Part shown: piece after piece, positions 43,639 through 52,815 of the stretch | How positions within the stretch are numbered: the first letter of the stretch is position 1 | How the letters are laid out: every line of letters begins with the position of its first letter | NCBI RefSeq assembly: GCF_900536025.1 | Contig: NZ_UNOZ01000019.1 | Location: 62,001-126,000, forward strand | DNA from: Pseudomonas reidholzensis | GTDB taxonomy: Bacteria; Pseudomonadota; Gammaproteobacteria; Pseudomonadales; Pseudomonadaceae | Reading direction: 5' to 3' | DNA: 64,000 nt | Notes under the pieces: model-generated | Told to the model about the DNA's origin: nothing | The model's database searches: none | What the model saw: only the letters and a program-made list of their open reading frames with translations | Position numbers and translations under genes: made by a program

Positions 43639-44436
43639 TCAGCGGGCATCGCTGTCGGTGGCTTTGTACATGCCCGAGAGCCTCATCGGGTCCAGGCAGT
43701 CAGGCGTCAGGGCCTGCACCTTCTTGAAATAGCCGCGCGCTGCCTCACCGTCGACTTCGCCCTTGAACGCCAGCAAGTAGTAGCCGTCCGCACGAAACTG
43801 GTCAAAATCGAGCACCGTCGGTGTATAGGCATCCGCCAGGGTCGACAGCGGTCGTTCACCATTGATTACGGGTACCTTCAGTTCTTTGAAACACAGTGAG
43901 TTCAGTGCAGGCAGCGGGTAGTGGTCCGCGAACGCATCGGGTTGTTGCAGCGCCTTGAGCAGTTGGCGCTGCAGCCGTAGCAACTCAGGGTCGTCGAACT
44001 TGAAGCGCCGTGACGCGGTTTCACATTCACGCAGCAGCGTCACCGCCCCGGCCAGCAAACCTTGATCCGTGGCCGTCTGGTACAGCGCGCAGGCTTGCGC
44101 ATGGCTGGCGGTCGCGTCTTTTGCGGCGAAGTGTTTACGGCTTTCCTGCAGGTTGCCCAGCAGGTAAGTGGCGACTGCATGCCCGCCGTCGCTGGCTTTG
44201 CGCAGTTCAGCCTCGTAGGCCTGGATGCTCTGCGTGAGGACTGCCATGGTATCGAGCAGAACCTGTTTATCGAGGTGCCCTTGTTGCTCCTGGTCGATCA
44301 ACTGCTCCAGCCGTTGCTGGTTGGCGTCGGCCATACGCAGCGCATTGTCGAAGGCTGTTTCGGCCTCGGCGGTGACAGCGGCCTGTGCGGTACCGCATAG
44401 AGCAAGGCTGAGCAAAAGGGCTGAAAGGCTGCGCAT
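43639..44436 (-). CDS. Hypothetical exported protein
   Basis: A 265-residue protein with signal peptide MRSLSALLLSLALCGTAQA, then a mostly helical domain (AETAFDNALRMADANQQRLEQLIDQEQQGHLDKQVLLD, GGHAVATYLLGNLQESRKHF, ACALYQTATDQGLLAGAV), reminiscent of Sel1/TPR-type repeats. The ATG at 44436 has AAGGAGG upstream; the longer frame to 44529 is not supported. Several cysteines occur. Function not known. Confidence 0.72.
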   Translation of the reverse strand: MRSLSALLLSLALCGTAQAAVTAEAETAFDNALRMADANQQRLEQLIDQEQQGHLDKQVLLDTMAVLTQSIQAYEAELRKASDGGHAVATYLLGNLQESRKHFAAKDATASHAQACALYQTATDQGLLAGAVTLLRECETASRRFKFDDPELLRLQRQLLKALQQPDAFADHYPLPALNSLCFKELKVPVINGERPLSTLADAYTPTVLDFDQFRADGYYLLAFKGEVDGEAARGYFKKVQALTPDCLDPMRLSGMYKATDSDAR

Positions 44437-44606
44437 CAATGGTGTTTCCTCCTTGAATAACCGCGTGGGCGTTTGCACGGTCTGGGTCGCCGGCATGATA
44501 ACCCGCAAAGGGGCCACCCTCGCGGCCACTGCGTTGGTCGCCCGGCTGAAACCTCGCCTTCAAAGCCGGCTCACAAGGGAATGACAACCAGAAGAGGGTG
44601 TGACTC

Positions 44607-45149
44607 ATGTCGCACACCGACGTGATCGACGGATCAGGCGCCCCCGCACAGACCCTGCGCTTCGAGGACGATGGCGCGACGCCCAACAGTGTATTGCCGG
44701 TGCTGTTGTATCGGCTGAAGCTGGACCGTTCGGTCGATAAGGCCGAGGCGTTCGAAGCGCTGTTCGCCGCGCATGGCTGGACTCCGCTGTGGCGTGACGG
44801 GATCTTCGACTATCACCACTTCCACCCCAATGCGCACGAGGCACTGGGCGTCGCCCGCGGGCAGGCACGCGTGACGCTGGGCGGTGAAGCGGGCCAGACG
44901 CTGACCGTAAAGGCTGGCGATGTGCTGGTGTTGCCGGCCGGCACCGGCCATCGCTGCGTGCACTGCAGCGACGATTTTCTGGTGGTCGGTGCCTATCCGC
45001 AGGGTCAGGAGGATTACGACATCCAGCGGCCTGATGCGCGTTTGCACAAGGCGGCGCTGGCGCGCATTGCCCGAGTGGCAAAGCCGCAACAGGATCCGGT
45101 CGCCGGCGAGCGAGGCGCGCTGCTCACTGAGTGGCGCCTGGACGGCTGA
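44607..45149 (+). CDS. Cupin domain protein (YjlB-like)
   Basis: A 180-residue cupin. The metal-site motif 1 is YHHFHPNAHEALGVARGQARV and motif 2 is AGDVLVLPAGTGHRCV. RYxxRPD-like PDARLHKA near the end. Members of this YjlB group lack a defined substrate. It is convergent with the exported hypothetical gene that follows. Enzyme or sensor role cannot be decided. Confidence 0.82.
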   Translation: MSHTDVIDGSGAPAQTLRFEDDGATPNSVLPVLLYRLKLDRSVDKAEAFEALFAAHGWTPLWRDGIFDYHHFHPNAHEALGVARGQARVTLGGEAGQTLTVKAGDVLVLPAGTGHRCVHCSDDFLVVGAYPQGQEDYDIQRPDARLHKAALARIARVAKPQQDPVAGERGALLTEWRLDG

Positions 45150-45176
45150 TCCTGCCGGCCAGGCGTGCGCTGGATA

Positions 45177-45530
45177 TTAGCGATGTTGGTTGTGCTGGGC
45201 CTGAACATGATGGCGCTGTTGTTCACGACGGCGCTCGGCGTCCTTGCGGGCCTGCTCTTTGCGCAGCTTGGCCCGGCGCAGGTCTTCCTTGTGCGAGTGC
45301 CAGCGGCCGTCGCGCCAGTAGCGGTCATTCTGGGCCAGCTGTGGGCCGGCTTGCCGGGCGTCCTGGCTGGCCAGGCTTGGCCAAGGGGAGTCGCTGGTGT
45401 GGGGCGTGACCCGCGCAGCCGAGCGCTCGGTCGATGCGGCTGCCTGGGACGGTTTCATCTGGGCTGCCGATGCGCTGCCCACTGCAACCAGGGCGAACAG
45501 ACCAGCGAGGAGGAGGGCATGGGATTTCAT
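45177..45530 (-). CDS. Hypothetical exported basic protein
   Basis: A 117-residue protein with signal peptide MKSHALLLAGLFALVAVGSASA, a low-complexity middle, and a strongly charged C-terminal helix (KEDLRRAKLRKEQARKDAERRREQQ) that may form a coiled coil. It is possibly RcnB-like or a small periplasmic protein, but I do not recognise it. Codon use is ordinary. Confidence 0.6.
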   Translation of the reverse strand: MKSHALLLAGLFALVAVGSASAAQMKPSQAAASTERSAARVTPHTSDSPWPSLASQDARQAGPQLAQNDRYWRDGRWHSHKEDLRRAKLRKEQARKDAERRREQQRHHVQAQHNQHR

Positions 45531-45792
45531 CGTGAAGGACCTCGGTAAGTGGACACAGGGCTGTTCGGCTGAGAGGCACCACGCGGGTGCGTTTCTCAGC
45601 CAGCCTGTCCCAATAGACCCGAGGACGCTCGAAAGTTCGTCGGTTTATGGAAAAATCCTAATACAAATCAGTAATTTACAATTAACTGACATTGATCTGA
45701 CTGTTCCTTGAACAACGGCGCATGGCGCGTTGCGCGAGCATCTCCAAACAGGCGCGCTCCAGCGACGCAATGTCGAGTGTGCCAACGGCCGA

Positions 45793-46554
45793 TCAGGCGA
45801 AGCCTCCGTTGGCGCGCACCACTTGGGCGTTGACCCAGCCACCCTCAGCGCCAACCAGAAACGCCACCACGCGGGCGATATCGTCGGGCTCGCCAAGGCG
45901 CTCGAGGGGTGGCACCTTGCTGAGCTGGGCAATCTGCTGGTCGGTCTTGCCTTCGAGAAACAGCTCGGTAGCGACAGGCCCCGGCGCGACCGCATTGACG
46001 GTGATAGCGCGCCCGCGCAATTCGTTGGCGAGCACCCGCACCAGGCCCTCGACGCCGGCCTTGGCCGCGATGTACGGGCCGTACTCGGGGAAGGACTTGG
46101 CGATCACGCTGGTGGACAGCGCCACGATACGGCCGCCGGCGTGCACGTGCTGGGCTGCCTGCGCCATTACCAGGAAGGCCCCGCGCAGGTTGGTCTGAAC
46201 CACACGGTCGAAGACCTCGATACTGTCAGGTGTGATCGCGGCCAGGTGCATCACCGCGGCGCTGTGCACAACGGCACTGACAGCGCCGAAGGCCTCCTGG
46301 GTCGTGGCGAACAGCCGCTGCACGTCTGCGGCGTCAGATACATCCGCCTGCACGCTGATCGCCTCGCCGCCCGCCGCCTGGATAGCCGCGACTACCTCCT
46401 GGGCCTTGGCCGCGTTACCCGAGTAGTGGACGGCGACCTTCAGGCCGTCTGCGGCCAGGCGCAGCGCAATGGCTCGGCCGATACCTCCGGAGGCGCCGGT
46501 GATGATGGCGGTTTGCACGGGCGCGGATGCGCTGCATGAGTCGTGAGCAGTCAT
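45793..46554 (-). CDS. SDR family oxidoreductase
   Basis: A 253-residue short-chain dehydrogenase with ITGASGGIG nucleotide motif, HSAAVM, STSV and catalytic YIAAK; the end LERLGEPDDIARVVAFLVGAEGGWVNAQVVRANGG is like 3-oxoacyl-ACP reductase/glucose dehydrogenase-type SDRs. It is divergent from a LysR gene 118 bp away, so it is probably that regulator's target. Substrate unknown. Confidence 0.91.
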   Translation of the reverse strand: MTAHDSCSASAPVQTAIITGASGGIGRAIALRLAADGLKVAVHYSGNAAKAQEVVAAIQAAGGEAISVQADVSDAADVQRLFATTQEAFGAVSAVVHSAAVMHLAAITPDSIEVFDRVVQTNLRGAFLVMAQAAQHVHAGGRIVALSTSVIAKSFPEYGPYIAAKAGVEGLVRVLANELRGRAITVNAVAPGPVATELFLEGKTDQQIAQLSKVPPLERLGEPDDIARVVAFLVGAEGGWVNAQVVRANGGFA

Positions 46555-46672
46555 GATGATTTCCTTGAAGTGGCAAAGTGGACCTCGGGGGCTAGGATGT
46601 CGGTTGACCGCCTATGGATAAAGCAGGTGAAATTGGCTAGTCAATTCAACAAACCACAACAATAGGAGGTTC

Positions 46673-47626
46673 ATGGACCGCTTCGATGCATTGCAACTGT
46701 TCACCCGGATCGTAGAGCTCGGCAGCTTTACCCAAGCCGCGGGCGCGCTGAACATCCCGCGCGCCACCGCAACCCACGCGATCAAGGCGCTTGAGCAGCG
46801 GCTTGGGGCGCGCCTGCTCGATCGCACCACGCGCCAGGTCACGCCCACCCTCGACGGGCAGGCCTTCTATGCGCGGAGCAAGCGCGTCCTGGCCGAGCTG
46901 GAAGACGCCGAAACCTGCCTCAGCACCCAGGTCGCCAACCCCCACGGCACGCTGCGGCTAGACCTGCACGGGGTGCACGCGACCCTGATCATCCTGCCGC
47001 GGATTGGCGAGTTCAGGGCGCGTTACCCGCAGATCGAGGTGGTCATCAGCAGCGGTGACAGGCTGGTGGACCTGGTCAAGGAAGGCATCGATTGCGTGGT
47101 CCGTGCCGGTCAGCCCCGCGACTCGTCGCTGGTGGTCAGGCGGTTGGCAGACATGCCTGAGATCATCTGCGCCAGCCCGGACTACCTGGCGCGACATGGC
47201 ACGCCCAGCCACCCGCGCGAATTGGCGCACCATCAAGCGGTCGGCTTTTTCGCCCGCGGCAATGACAGCCGCTATCCGTTCACCGTCATCGTTGACGGCA
47301 AGGTCATGGAGGTAGAAGCGAGCGGCTGGATTTCAGTGAGCGATGCTGAGTGCTACACCAGCGCCGCGCTCGCCGGGTGCGGGCTGATCCAGGTGCCGCG
47401 TTTTCGCCTGGAGGCGCATCTGCAGGCCGGGCGACTGGTCCAGGTGCTGCCTGAATGGACCTGCCCGGACCTGCCGGTCTGTGCGCTGTACCCGTTCCAT
47501 CGGCAACTGTCGCCCCGGGTGCGGGTATTCATCGATTGGGCGCGCGAGTTGTACGAGGAAAAATTCGGCGGCCGGGAGCCACGGCGCGTCGCTCAGTTGG
47601 ACGACGGCCGACCGACCCGCCAGTAG
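46673..47626 (+). CDS. LysR family transcriptional regulator
   Basis: A 317-residue LTTR: N-terminal HTH (MDRFDALQLFTRIVELGSFTQAAGALNIPRATATHAIKALEQ, of the CrgA/AaeR-like group) and a C-terminal periplasmic-binding-like domain starting near 92. It is divergent from the SDR gene. GGAGG precedes the ATG, and ACAACAATAGG lies in the leader. Its 3' end overlaps the convergent membrane protein gene by 34 bases. Confidence 0.93.
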   Translation: MDRFDALQLFTRIVELGSFTQAAGALNIPRATATHAIKALEQRLGARLLDRTTRQVTPTLDGQAFYARSKRVLAELEDAETCLSTQVANPHGTLRLDLHGVHATLIILPRIGEFRARYPQIEVVISSGDRLVDLVKEGIDCVVRAGQPRDSSLVVRRLADMPEIICASPDYLARHGTPSHPRELAHHQAVGFFARGNDSRYPFTVIVDGKVMEVEASGWISVSDAECYTSAALAGCGLIQVPRFRLEAHLQAGRLVQVLPEWTCPDLPVCALYPFHRQLSPRVRVFIDWARELYEEKFGGREPRRVAQLDDGRPTRQ

Positions 47627-47955
47627 AGATAGGCGAGCCCCAGGGGTGCGATGAAGATGGCCAGGAACCAGCACATCAACATGGTCACGGCCTTGACCAC
47701 CAGCATGAGCAGCGCGTTCACGAAGAACACGTTGTTGCCCATGATGAAGCCCACGACGCTTTCATACACGAAGCGCGCATAGGGGTAGAGCAGGGTGCTG
47801 ATCAGCGCCAGGCAGATTTCGCCGTACGGCACACCGGTTGGGGCACTGAGTTTCGCGCTGATGAACAGTGCGCCGATGACCGCACCGAACACCAGATGGC
47901 GCACGTAGTAGCCTGTTTTCATACTGCCAAAGATCGCGGCTTTGAGCCTGTCCAT
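47593..47955 (-). CDS. Small membrane protein, unknown function
   Basis: A 120-residue protein with two or three hydrophobic helices (VRHLVFGAVIGALFISAKL, NNVFFVNALLMLVVKAVTMLMCWFLAIFIAPLGLAYLYW). The start at 47955 (MDRLKAAIF) follows GAGGGA; the longer frame to 48036 lacks support. It ends in RVGRPSSN. No family recognised. Confidence 0.72.
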   Translation of the reverse strand: MDRLKAAIFGSMKTGYYVRHLVFGAVIGALFISAKLSAPTGVPYGEICLALISTLLYPYARFVYESVVGFIMGNNVFFVNALLMLVVKAVTMLMCWFLAIFIAPLGLAYLYWRVGRPSSN

Positions 47956-48084
47956 AAGATCCCTCTTAGACGTGTGGGTTGATAACGCGCGCACGTTACC
48001 AAGATGTAACGCGTCAAACAATGTGGTTGTGGCCACCGCAACGTGCTCGCGCTGAGGTGAGCTAGACGCCGCTCGACAGCGCCG

Positions 48085-48112
48085 AGCCCTGCACAGCGCA
48101 GGGCTTTCTTTT
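48085..48112 (+). terminator. Rho-independent-type terminator
   Basis: AGCCCTGC and GCAGGGCT with a five-base loop, then TTCTTTT. It is oriented for the plus strand and lies 20-50 bases past the stop of the convergent Lrp gene; no plus-strand gene ends immediately before it. Confidence 0.65.
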
Positions 48113-48135
48113 GCGTGCCGTACAGCCGTGACGGT

Positions 48136-48618
48136 TCACTCGACCGGTATCCGCGTCTCGGCTTTGACTTCCCTCAACGCCAGGCTCGACTGGATCGACA
48201 CGATTCCAGGCTGGCGTCTCAGCACGTCTTCGACGAATTGCCCATAACTGTCGAGGTCCTGCGCCAGCACCGTCAGCACGTAGTCCGCCTCGCCGGTGAC
48301 CTTGTGGCAGGACAGCACCTCGGGCAGCGCAAGAATCACCCGCTCGAACTTCTCAGGCGCATCGGCCGAGTGGTTGTCGAAACGGATCTGGGCGAACGCC
48401 ATGACATTGAAACCCAGCTTGCGACGGTCAAGATTGGCCTGGTAATCGCGGATCACCCCCAGGTCTTCAAGGCGCTTTCTGCGCCGCCAGCACGGTGTCA
48501 CCGTCAGTGCCAGATGCTCCCCGAGTGCAGCACTGGAGAGGCTGCCATCGCGCTGCAACAGCGTCAGCAATTGCTTGTCTACCGCGTCCAGCTCAACCGT
48601 TTGGTCAGTCTTTCTCAT
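48136..48618 (-). CDS. Lrp/AsnC family transcriptional regulator
   Basis: A 160-residue feast/famine regulator: HTH at LDAVDKQLLTLLQRDGSLSSAALGEHLALTVTPCWRRRKRLED and RAM domain (VTGEADYVLTVLAQDLDSYGQFVED). It is divergent from the deacetylase gene at 48742, the likely target. An amino acid or amine is the probable ligand. Confidence 0.93.
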   Translation of the reverse strand: MRKTDQTVELDAVDKQLLTLLQRDGSLSSAALGEHLALTVTPCWRRRKRLEDLGVIRDYQANLDRRKLGFNVMAFAQIRFDNHSADAPEKFERVILALPEVLSCHKVTGEADYVLTVLAQDLDSYGQFVEDVLRRQPGIVSIQSSLALREVKAETRIPVE

Positions 48619-48741
48619 AAAGTCGAGTTCCTTCGAATACCTTTGCTGTCCAGCGAGTGTTTCGTGAGTCTAAAGCAAAGAAATTTCCCGTGCTTGAAGC
48701 GAAAATCTTCCATCGACAACGTCCACGGAGGATTCATTCGC

Positions 48742-49776
48742 ATGCTGACCGTCTTCAGTCACAATCACCGCCTGCACCATGGCTCGGAATTGAAGGATGG
48801 CGCCGTCAAGCCCTCGTTCGAAAACCCGCAGAGGGCCGACACCGTGCTCGCCCGGATCACCCGCGAAAGGCTCGGTGAGGTCATTGCCGAGCAGCGCTTC
48901 GACCGCGCCTGTTACGTGGCGGCGCACAGTGAGCGCTACGTGAGTTTCCTGGAGAACGCCTGGACCGAATGGGCCGCGACCGGCAAGACCCATGATGCGT
49001 TGCCGCTGGTATGGCCGGTGCGTGACCTGGCCATCGACCAGGAACCCGGCTTCATCGACGGCAAGCTCGGCTTTTACGCCATGGACGCCGGCGCACCGAT
49101 TACCGCGGGCACCTGGCAAGCCGTGCGCAGCAGTGCGGATGTGGCGCTGACCGGCATGGAGCAGATCATTGCCGGCGCGCGCGGCGCGTTCGCGCTGTGC
49201 CGCCCGCCTGGCCACCACGCCGCGCGGGAGTACATGGGCGGCTACTGCTACCTGAACAACGCGGCGATCGCTGCGCAACACTGCCTGGCCCGTGGCGCAA
49301 AGCGGGTGGCGATCCTCGATGTGGACTTCCATCACGGCAACGGTACGCAAAACATCTTCTACGATCGCGACGACGTCCTGTTTGTGTCGATCCACGGCGA
49401 TCCGTTTACCGCCTACCCGTATTTTTCCGGATTCGCCAACGAGCAAGGTGTTGGCCGGGGTCTGGGGTACAACGTCAACTACCCGCTGGCGAAGGGTACC
49501 GATTGGGCCAGCTACCAGGTTGCACTGGGCGAGGCACTGAAACGGGTCGAGGGTTACCAGCCAGATGCGCTGGTCATCTCCTTGGGGGTGGACACGTTCG
49601 AGCACGACCCGATCAGCCACTTCCGCCTGACCAGCACTGACTTCATCCGGCTGGGTGAGTCGATCGCCGGTGTGGGCGTGCCGACGCTGTTCGTCATGGA
49701 AGGTGGCTACATGGTCGACGAGATCGGCATCAACGCGGTCAACACCTTGCAGGGTTACGACGGTGTCACCCGCTAG
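48742..49776 (+). CDS. Histone deacetylase-family amidohydrolase, acetylpolyamine-type
   Basis: A 344-residue zinc arginase-fold deacetylase. RPPGHHA (H158, H159), zinc ligands D195 and H197 (DVDFHHGNG) and D284 (GVDTFEHDP), and the transition-state tyrosine Y323 (GGYMVDE) are all present. Length and the loop RLHHGSELKDGAVKPSFENPQRAD fit acetylpolyamine aminohydrolases, which release putrescine or related amines for catabolism. It is divergent from an Lrp regulator, next to citrulline/ornithine genes. Convergent terminator follows. Confidence 0.91.
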   Translation: MLTVFSHNHRLHHGSELKDGAVKPSFENPQRADTVLARITRERLGEVIAEQRFDRACYVAAHSERYVSFLENAWTEWAATGKTHDALPLVWPVRDLAIDQEPGFIDGKLGFYAMDAGAPITAGTWQAVRSSADVALTGMEQIIAGARGAFALCRPPGHHAAREYMGGYCYLNNAAIAAQHCLARGAKRVAILDVDFHHGNGTQNIFYDRDDVLFVSIHGDPFTAYPYFSGFANEQGVGRGLGYNVNYPLAKGTDWASYQVALGEALKRVEGYQPDALVISLGVDTFEHDPISHFRLTSTDFIRLGESIAGVGVPTLFVMEGGYMVDEIGINAVNTLQGYDGVTR

Positions 49777-49785
49777 CGCTGACGA

Positions 49786-49816
49786 AAACGCCCCGCCTGT
49801 ATTGGGCGGGGCGTTT
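49786..49816. terminator. Bidirectional terminator
   Basis: Perfect 12-bp stem AAACGCCCCGCC / GGCGGGGCGTTT between the convergent deacetylase and CtlX genes, with T-rich ends in both directions. Confidence 0.85.
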
Positions 49817-49837
49817 GCTTGTGCGTCGGCTGCGGGT

Positions 49838-50776
49838 TTATCGCCTCGGCGAGAGATGGATCCCGGCAATCATGCAACGCACCGAGCCACCCGCCATTTC
49901 GATGGTGGGTACATCGAGTGGCACCAACCGGGCGGAGCGTTCGATGCGCTGGCGTTGCGCCTCGTCAAGGCTGTTGAATGCCCGACGCGAGAGGGCAAGG
50001 ATTCGTCCATCGTGACCCGACAGCTCAATGGCGTTGCCGGCGAACTGGTTGATCTGCTGGTTGCTCAGGTCGATCACATCGCGCCCCGACTCCATCAGCC
50101 GCACCCGCACGTCTTCGGCACGTGCCTTGTTGGTGAACGTGCCGAAGCCAACCAGGGCGAACTCGGTGGCGACGCACATCAGCACGTTGGTGTGGTAGAT
50201 CGGCGTGCCTTGCTCATCGGCCGTGTCGAACACCATCGGCTCAAAGTTGAAGTGCGTGCTGAAGCGCTCCAGGGCGATTGGATCAGCGCGGTTGGAACGT
50301 GCGGTGTAGGCGACCCGGGACAGGTGGTCGAAGACCATCGCGCCCGTGCCTTCGAGAAACAGCTCATCCTGCTCCAGGCCCGAGTAGTCGATCACGTCCT
50401 GCACGCGGTACTCGTGCTTGAGCATCTCGATGACATCCGCACGGCGCTCGCGTCGGCGGTTTTGCGAGTACATCGAGTAAATCGCCACATGGCCACCGGG
50501 GTGGGTGGAGAACCAGTTGTTGGGGAACACCGAGTCGGGCGTGTTGTGCTCACCAAAGTCATCGAACAGGTGCACGCGCACACCTTCGGCTTCAAGCCGG
50601 CCTACGGCCTGGGTCACCTCGTCACGGGCCACCTCAGCGAGTGCCTGGGCCGCGAGGTCAGGGTTGGAGCTCTGGAACGAATTGTCTGCGGCTGTTTCCG
50701 GGTTGGGCGTAAACGCATGGGGCCTGACCATCACCACCGCAGCGGGAGCTTGAATCGAACGCGTTGGAAGTCGCAT
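49838..50776 (-). CDS. ctlX: Citrulline utilization hydrolase CtlX-type (guanidino-modifying superfamily)
   Basis: A 312-residue arginine-deiminase-related hydrolase. FPNNWFSTH (84-92) is diagnostic; the catalytic histidine is H195 (IYHTNVLM) and the nucleophilic cysteine C301 (GGSVRCMI). CtlX of Francisella hydrolyses citrulline to ornithine, CO2 and ammonia. The ATG at 50776 starts 34 bases after the ornithine cyclodeaminase stop on the same strand, so citrulline to ornithine to proline is a natural sequence. A dimethylarginine-type activity is the main alternative. Confidence 0.85.
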   Translation of the reverse strand: MRLPTRSIQAPAAVVMVRPHAFTPNPETAADNSFQSSNPDLAAQALAEVARDEVTQAVGRLEAEGVRVHLFDDFGEHNTPDSVFPNNWFSTHPGGHVAIYSMYSQNRRRERRADVIEMLKHEYRVQDVIDYSGLEQDELFLEGTGAMVFDHLSRVAYTARSNRADPIALERFSTHFNFEPMVFDTADEQGTPIYHTNVLMCVATEFALVGFGTFTNKARAEDVRVRLMESGRDVIDLSNQQINQFAGNAIELSGHDGRILALSRRAFNSLDEAQRQRIERSARLVPLDVPTIEMAGGSVRCMIAGIHLSPRR

Positions 50777-50809
50777 CTGGGAATACCGGTCTGTGAGCTG
50801 GGGCAAACG

Positions 50810-51862
50810 TCAGGCGACGCGTCGGATGTGGCGCTTGGCTGCGCGGCCACGGGTGTGGCTGAACAGGTCCTTGGGGTCGTCTTCTACCCAGGGCACCAGG
50901 TCGATCTTGGTCCCCATGCCGCGTTTTTGCGCTTGATCGAGCACGTAGCGCAGTACGGTGTAGTCTTCCAGGGCAAAGCCTACCGAGTCGAACACGGTCA
51001 CCTGGCTGTCGCTTTGCCGGCCGTCCACTTCGCCGCAGAGCACGCGCCACAGGTCAACCACCGGGAAGTCGGCGGGCAACTGCTGAATGTCGCCCTCGAT
51101 GCGCGTTTGCGGTTCGTATTCAACGAAGACCCTGGCCTTGCGCAGCACATCGGCGTGCAGTTCGGTCTTGCCTGGGCAGTCACCGCCCACGGCGTTCAAG
51201 TGCATGCCGGGCTCGAGCATCTCTGGGGTGATGATGGTGGCGTAGGCTTTGTCGGCAGTGACGGTGGTGATGATGTCGACACCTTTGACGGCCTCGGCCA
51301 CCGAGCCGGCCTTGCGGATCGTCAGCCCTGGGTAGTCCTGCAGGTTGCGGATCAGCTTGGCCGTGGCGAGCGGGTCGGTGTCATAGGCGACGATCTCTTC
51401 GATGCCCAGGTGCTTGTGGAATGCCAGCGCCTGGAACTCGCTCTGGGCACCGTTGCCAATCAGGGCCATCTTGCGCGAGTTGGGGCGTGCCAGGGCTTGG
51501 GCCGCCATCAAGGAGGTCGCGGCAGTGCGCAGCGCCGTGGCGATGGTCAGTTCAGACAACAGTACGGGATACCCACTGTCGACATCGGCCAATACCCCAA
51601 ATGCCATCACGGTGTGCAGGTCACGCGCGGTATTAGCAGGATGACCATTAACATACTTGAAGGCATAGCGGTGGGTGTCTGCCACCGGCATCAGTTCAAT
51701 AACACCTAATTGCGAATGGCTAGCCACCCGCGCCGACTTGTCGAACTCCGGCCAGCGTTTGAAGTCTTCGCGCAGGGCGGCGGCCATTTCGCCAATGAAG
51801 GGCGCTACGCCGATATCGTGAACAAGATCGGACATAGTGGGGACATCGATAAAGTAAGTCAT
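50810..51862 (-). CDS. Ornithine cyclodeaminase
   Basis: Converts L-ornithine to L-proline and ammonia with bound NAD. The 350-residue protein is of the mu-crystallin/OCD family: FKYVNGHPAN substrate block, LIGNGAQSEFQALAFHKHLG nucleotide motif and FDSVGFALEDYTVLRYV with the conserved aspartate. It is the first gene of the minus-strand pair with ctlX and is divergent from an Lrp gene, the probable regulator. Confidence 0.93.
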   Translation of the reverse strand: MTYFIDVPTMSDLVHDIGVAPFIGEMAAALREDFKRWPEFDKSARVASHSQLGVIELMPVADTHRYAFKYVNGHPANTARDLHTVMAFGVLADVDSGYPVLLSELTIATALRTAATSLMAAQALARPNSRKMALIGNGAQSEFQALAFHKHLGIEEIVAYDTDPLATAKLIRNLQDYPGLTIRKAGSVAEAVKGVDIITTVTADKAYATIITPEMLEPGMHLNAVGGDCPGKTELHADVLRKARVFVEYEPQTRIEGDIQQLPADFPVVDLWRVLCGEVDGRQSDSQVTVFDSVGFALEDYTVLRYVLDQAQKRGMGTKIDLVPWVEDDPKDLFSHTRGRAAKRHIRRVA

Positions 51863-51995
51863 GACTGTGCACCTGGTGAGTGCGTTTTCGCAGCTGAGGG
51901 GCCGCGTATACGCTTGAGATTATTGGGTGTTCTCCGCTGTGAAAATTCTGATGAAAGATTGAGTCAATATGAACCCTACAGGTTGCCATTTTTGC

Positions 51996-52009
51996 TGTCT
52001 TTCTAGACA
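51996..52009. promoter_or_regulatory. TGTCT-N4-AGACA inverted repeat in the OCD/Lrp divergent region
   Basis: A perfect 5+5 palindrome 45 bases before the Lrp start. Likely binding site of the adjacent Lrp/AsnC protein; similar to TATTGTCTA repeats at 2338-2371. Confidence 0.45.
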
Positions 52010-52053
52010 ATCTGTTCACTAATAATAGCAATATGAGCGGTTGAGTCGTCATC

Positions 52054-52476
52054 ATGGATAATGTGGATCGGGAGCTTATCGCTCTGCTGCGGGACAATGC
52101 CCGCACCCCCGTCTTGACCTTGGCCAAGAAACTGAAGGTCGCCAGGGCCACGGTGCAAAACCGCATCACCAAGCTCGAAGAGCAGGGCATCATCATCGGC
52201 TACACCGTCCGCCTGCGCTCCGACGCGCTGGACCAGGGCGTCCGCGCGATCACCAGCATCGGCATCAGCGGCCATCATGCCGCCGAGGTCAAGCATTCGC
52301 TGCGGGGGCACCCTAATGTCGTCGCCATCCATACCACCAACGGCCGCTGGGACCTGATGGCAGAGTTGCGTGCAGATACCCTCGAGGCCTTTGATCGGGC
52401 GTTGAACACCATTCGCTCGATACCGCACATCGAGAACACCGAAACGAGCATTCTGCTCTCGACGATCAAAATGTAA
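52054..52476 (+). CDS. Lrp/AsnC family transcriptional regulator
   Basis: A 140-residue regulator with HTH (DNVDRELIALLRDNARTPVLTLAKKLKVARATVQNRITKLE) and RAM domain. It is divergent from the ornithine cyclodeaminase-ctlX pair. The ATG follows a weak ribosome site. Ligand probably ornithine, citrulline or arginine; inferred from context. Confidence 0.93.
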   Translation: MDNVDRELIALLRDNARTPVLTLAKKLKVARATVQNRITKLEEQGIIIGYTVRLRSDALDQGVRAITSIGISGHHAAEVKHSLRGHPNVVAIHTTNGRWDLMAELRADTLEAFDRALNTIRSIPHIENTETSILLSTIKM

Positions 52477-52815
52477 GGGCTTTGCCACACGCGTTTGAAG
52501 GGTGTTGTAGAACACACTGTCAGGTGCACCTATCACTTTGTAAGCATATTGAATGCCCATGAGCACTTTGTAGCGTTCCGATTGACCCCTGTGGCTGGCA
52601 AAATGAGTCGCGCTGTTAGTGGCGTCTTGTTTTTAAATGGGTGGGCTACGGATTAACGATCAGAACATGTGACGCCTACACGGTGTGCCTTCAATGTGCA
52701 TAGTTGCCGAGGCCTTGAAGTTCGCGAGAGTGGCGAATATCTGCACTAACGTCCCGATAAAGACGGCGGTGCAGGAAGTGCCGAGGTGTTTCAGAAAAAG
52801 AATAAGAGGTCAGTT
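52477..52815. other. 339-bp gap without a gene
   Basis: No supported coding sequence; the short frame at 52685 lacks a ribosome site. The region must carry the permease promoter. It ends in AAAAAGAATAA (52795-52805), an AAnAAnAA-type motif, beside the permease ribosome site. Confidence 0.4.
52795..52805 (+). promoter_or_regulatory. AAAAAGAATAA leader motif before the amino-acid permease
   Basis: Crc/Hfq-type motif that abuts GAGG and lies ten bases before the ATG at 52816. Confidence 0.45.

Noticed and set aside
52662-52671. GAACATGTGA, resembling the TetR operator
   Set aside because: It breaks the palindrome at two positions and has no promoter with the same geometry beside it.
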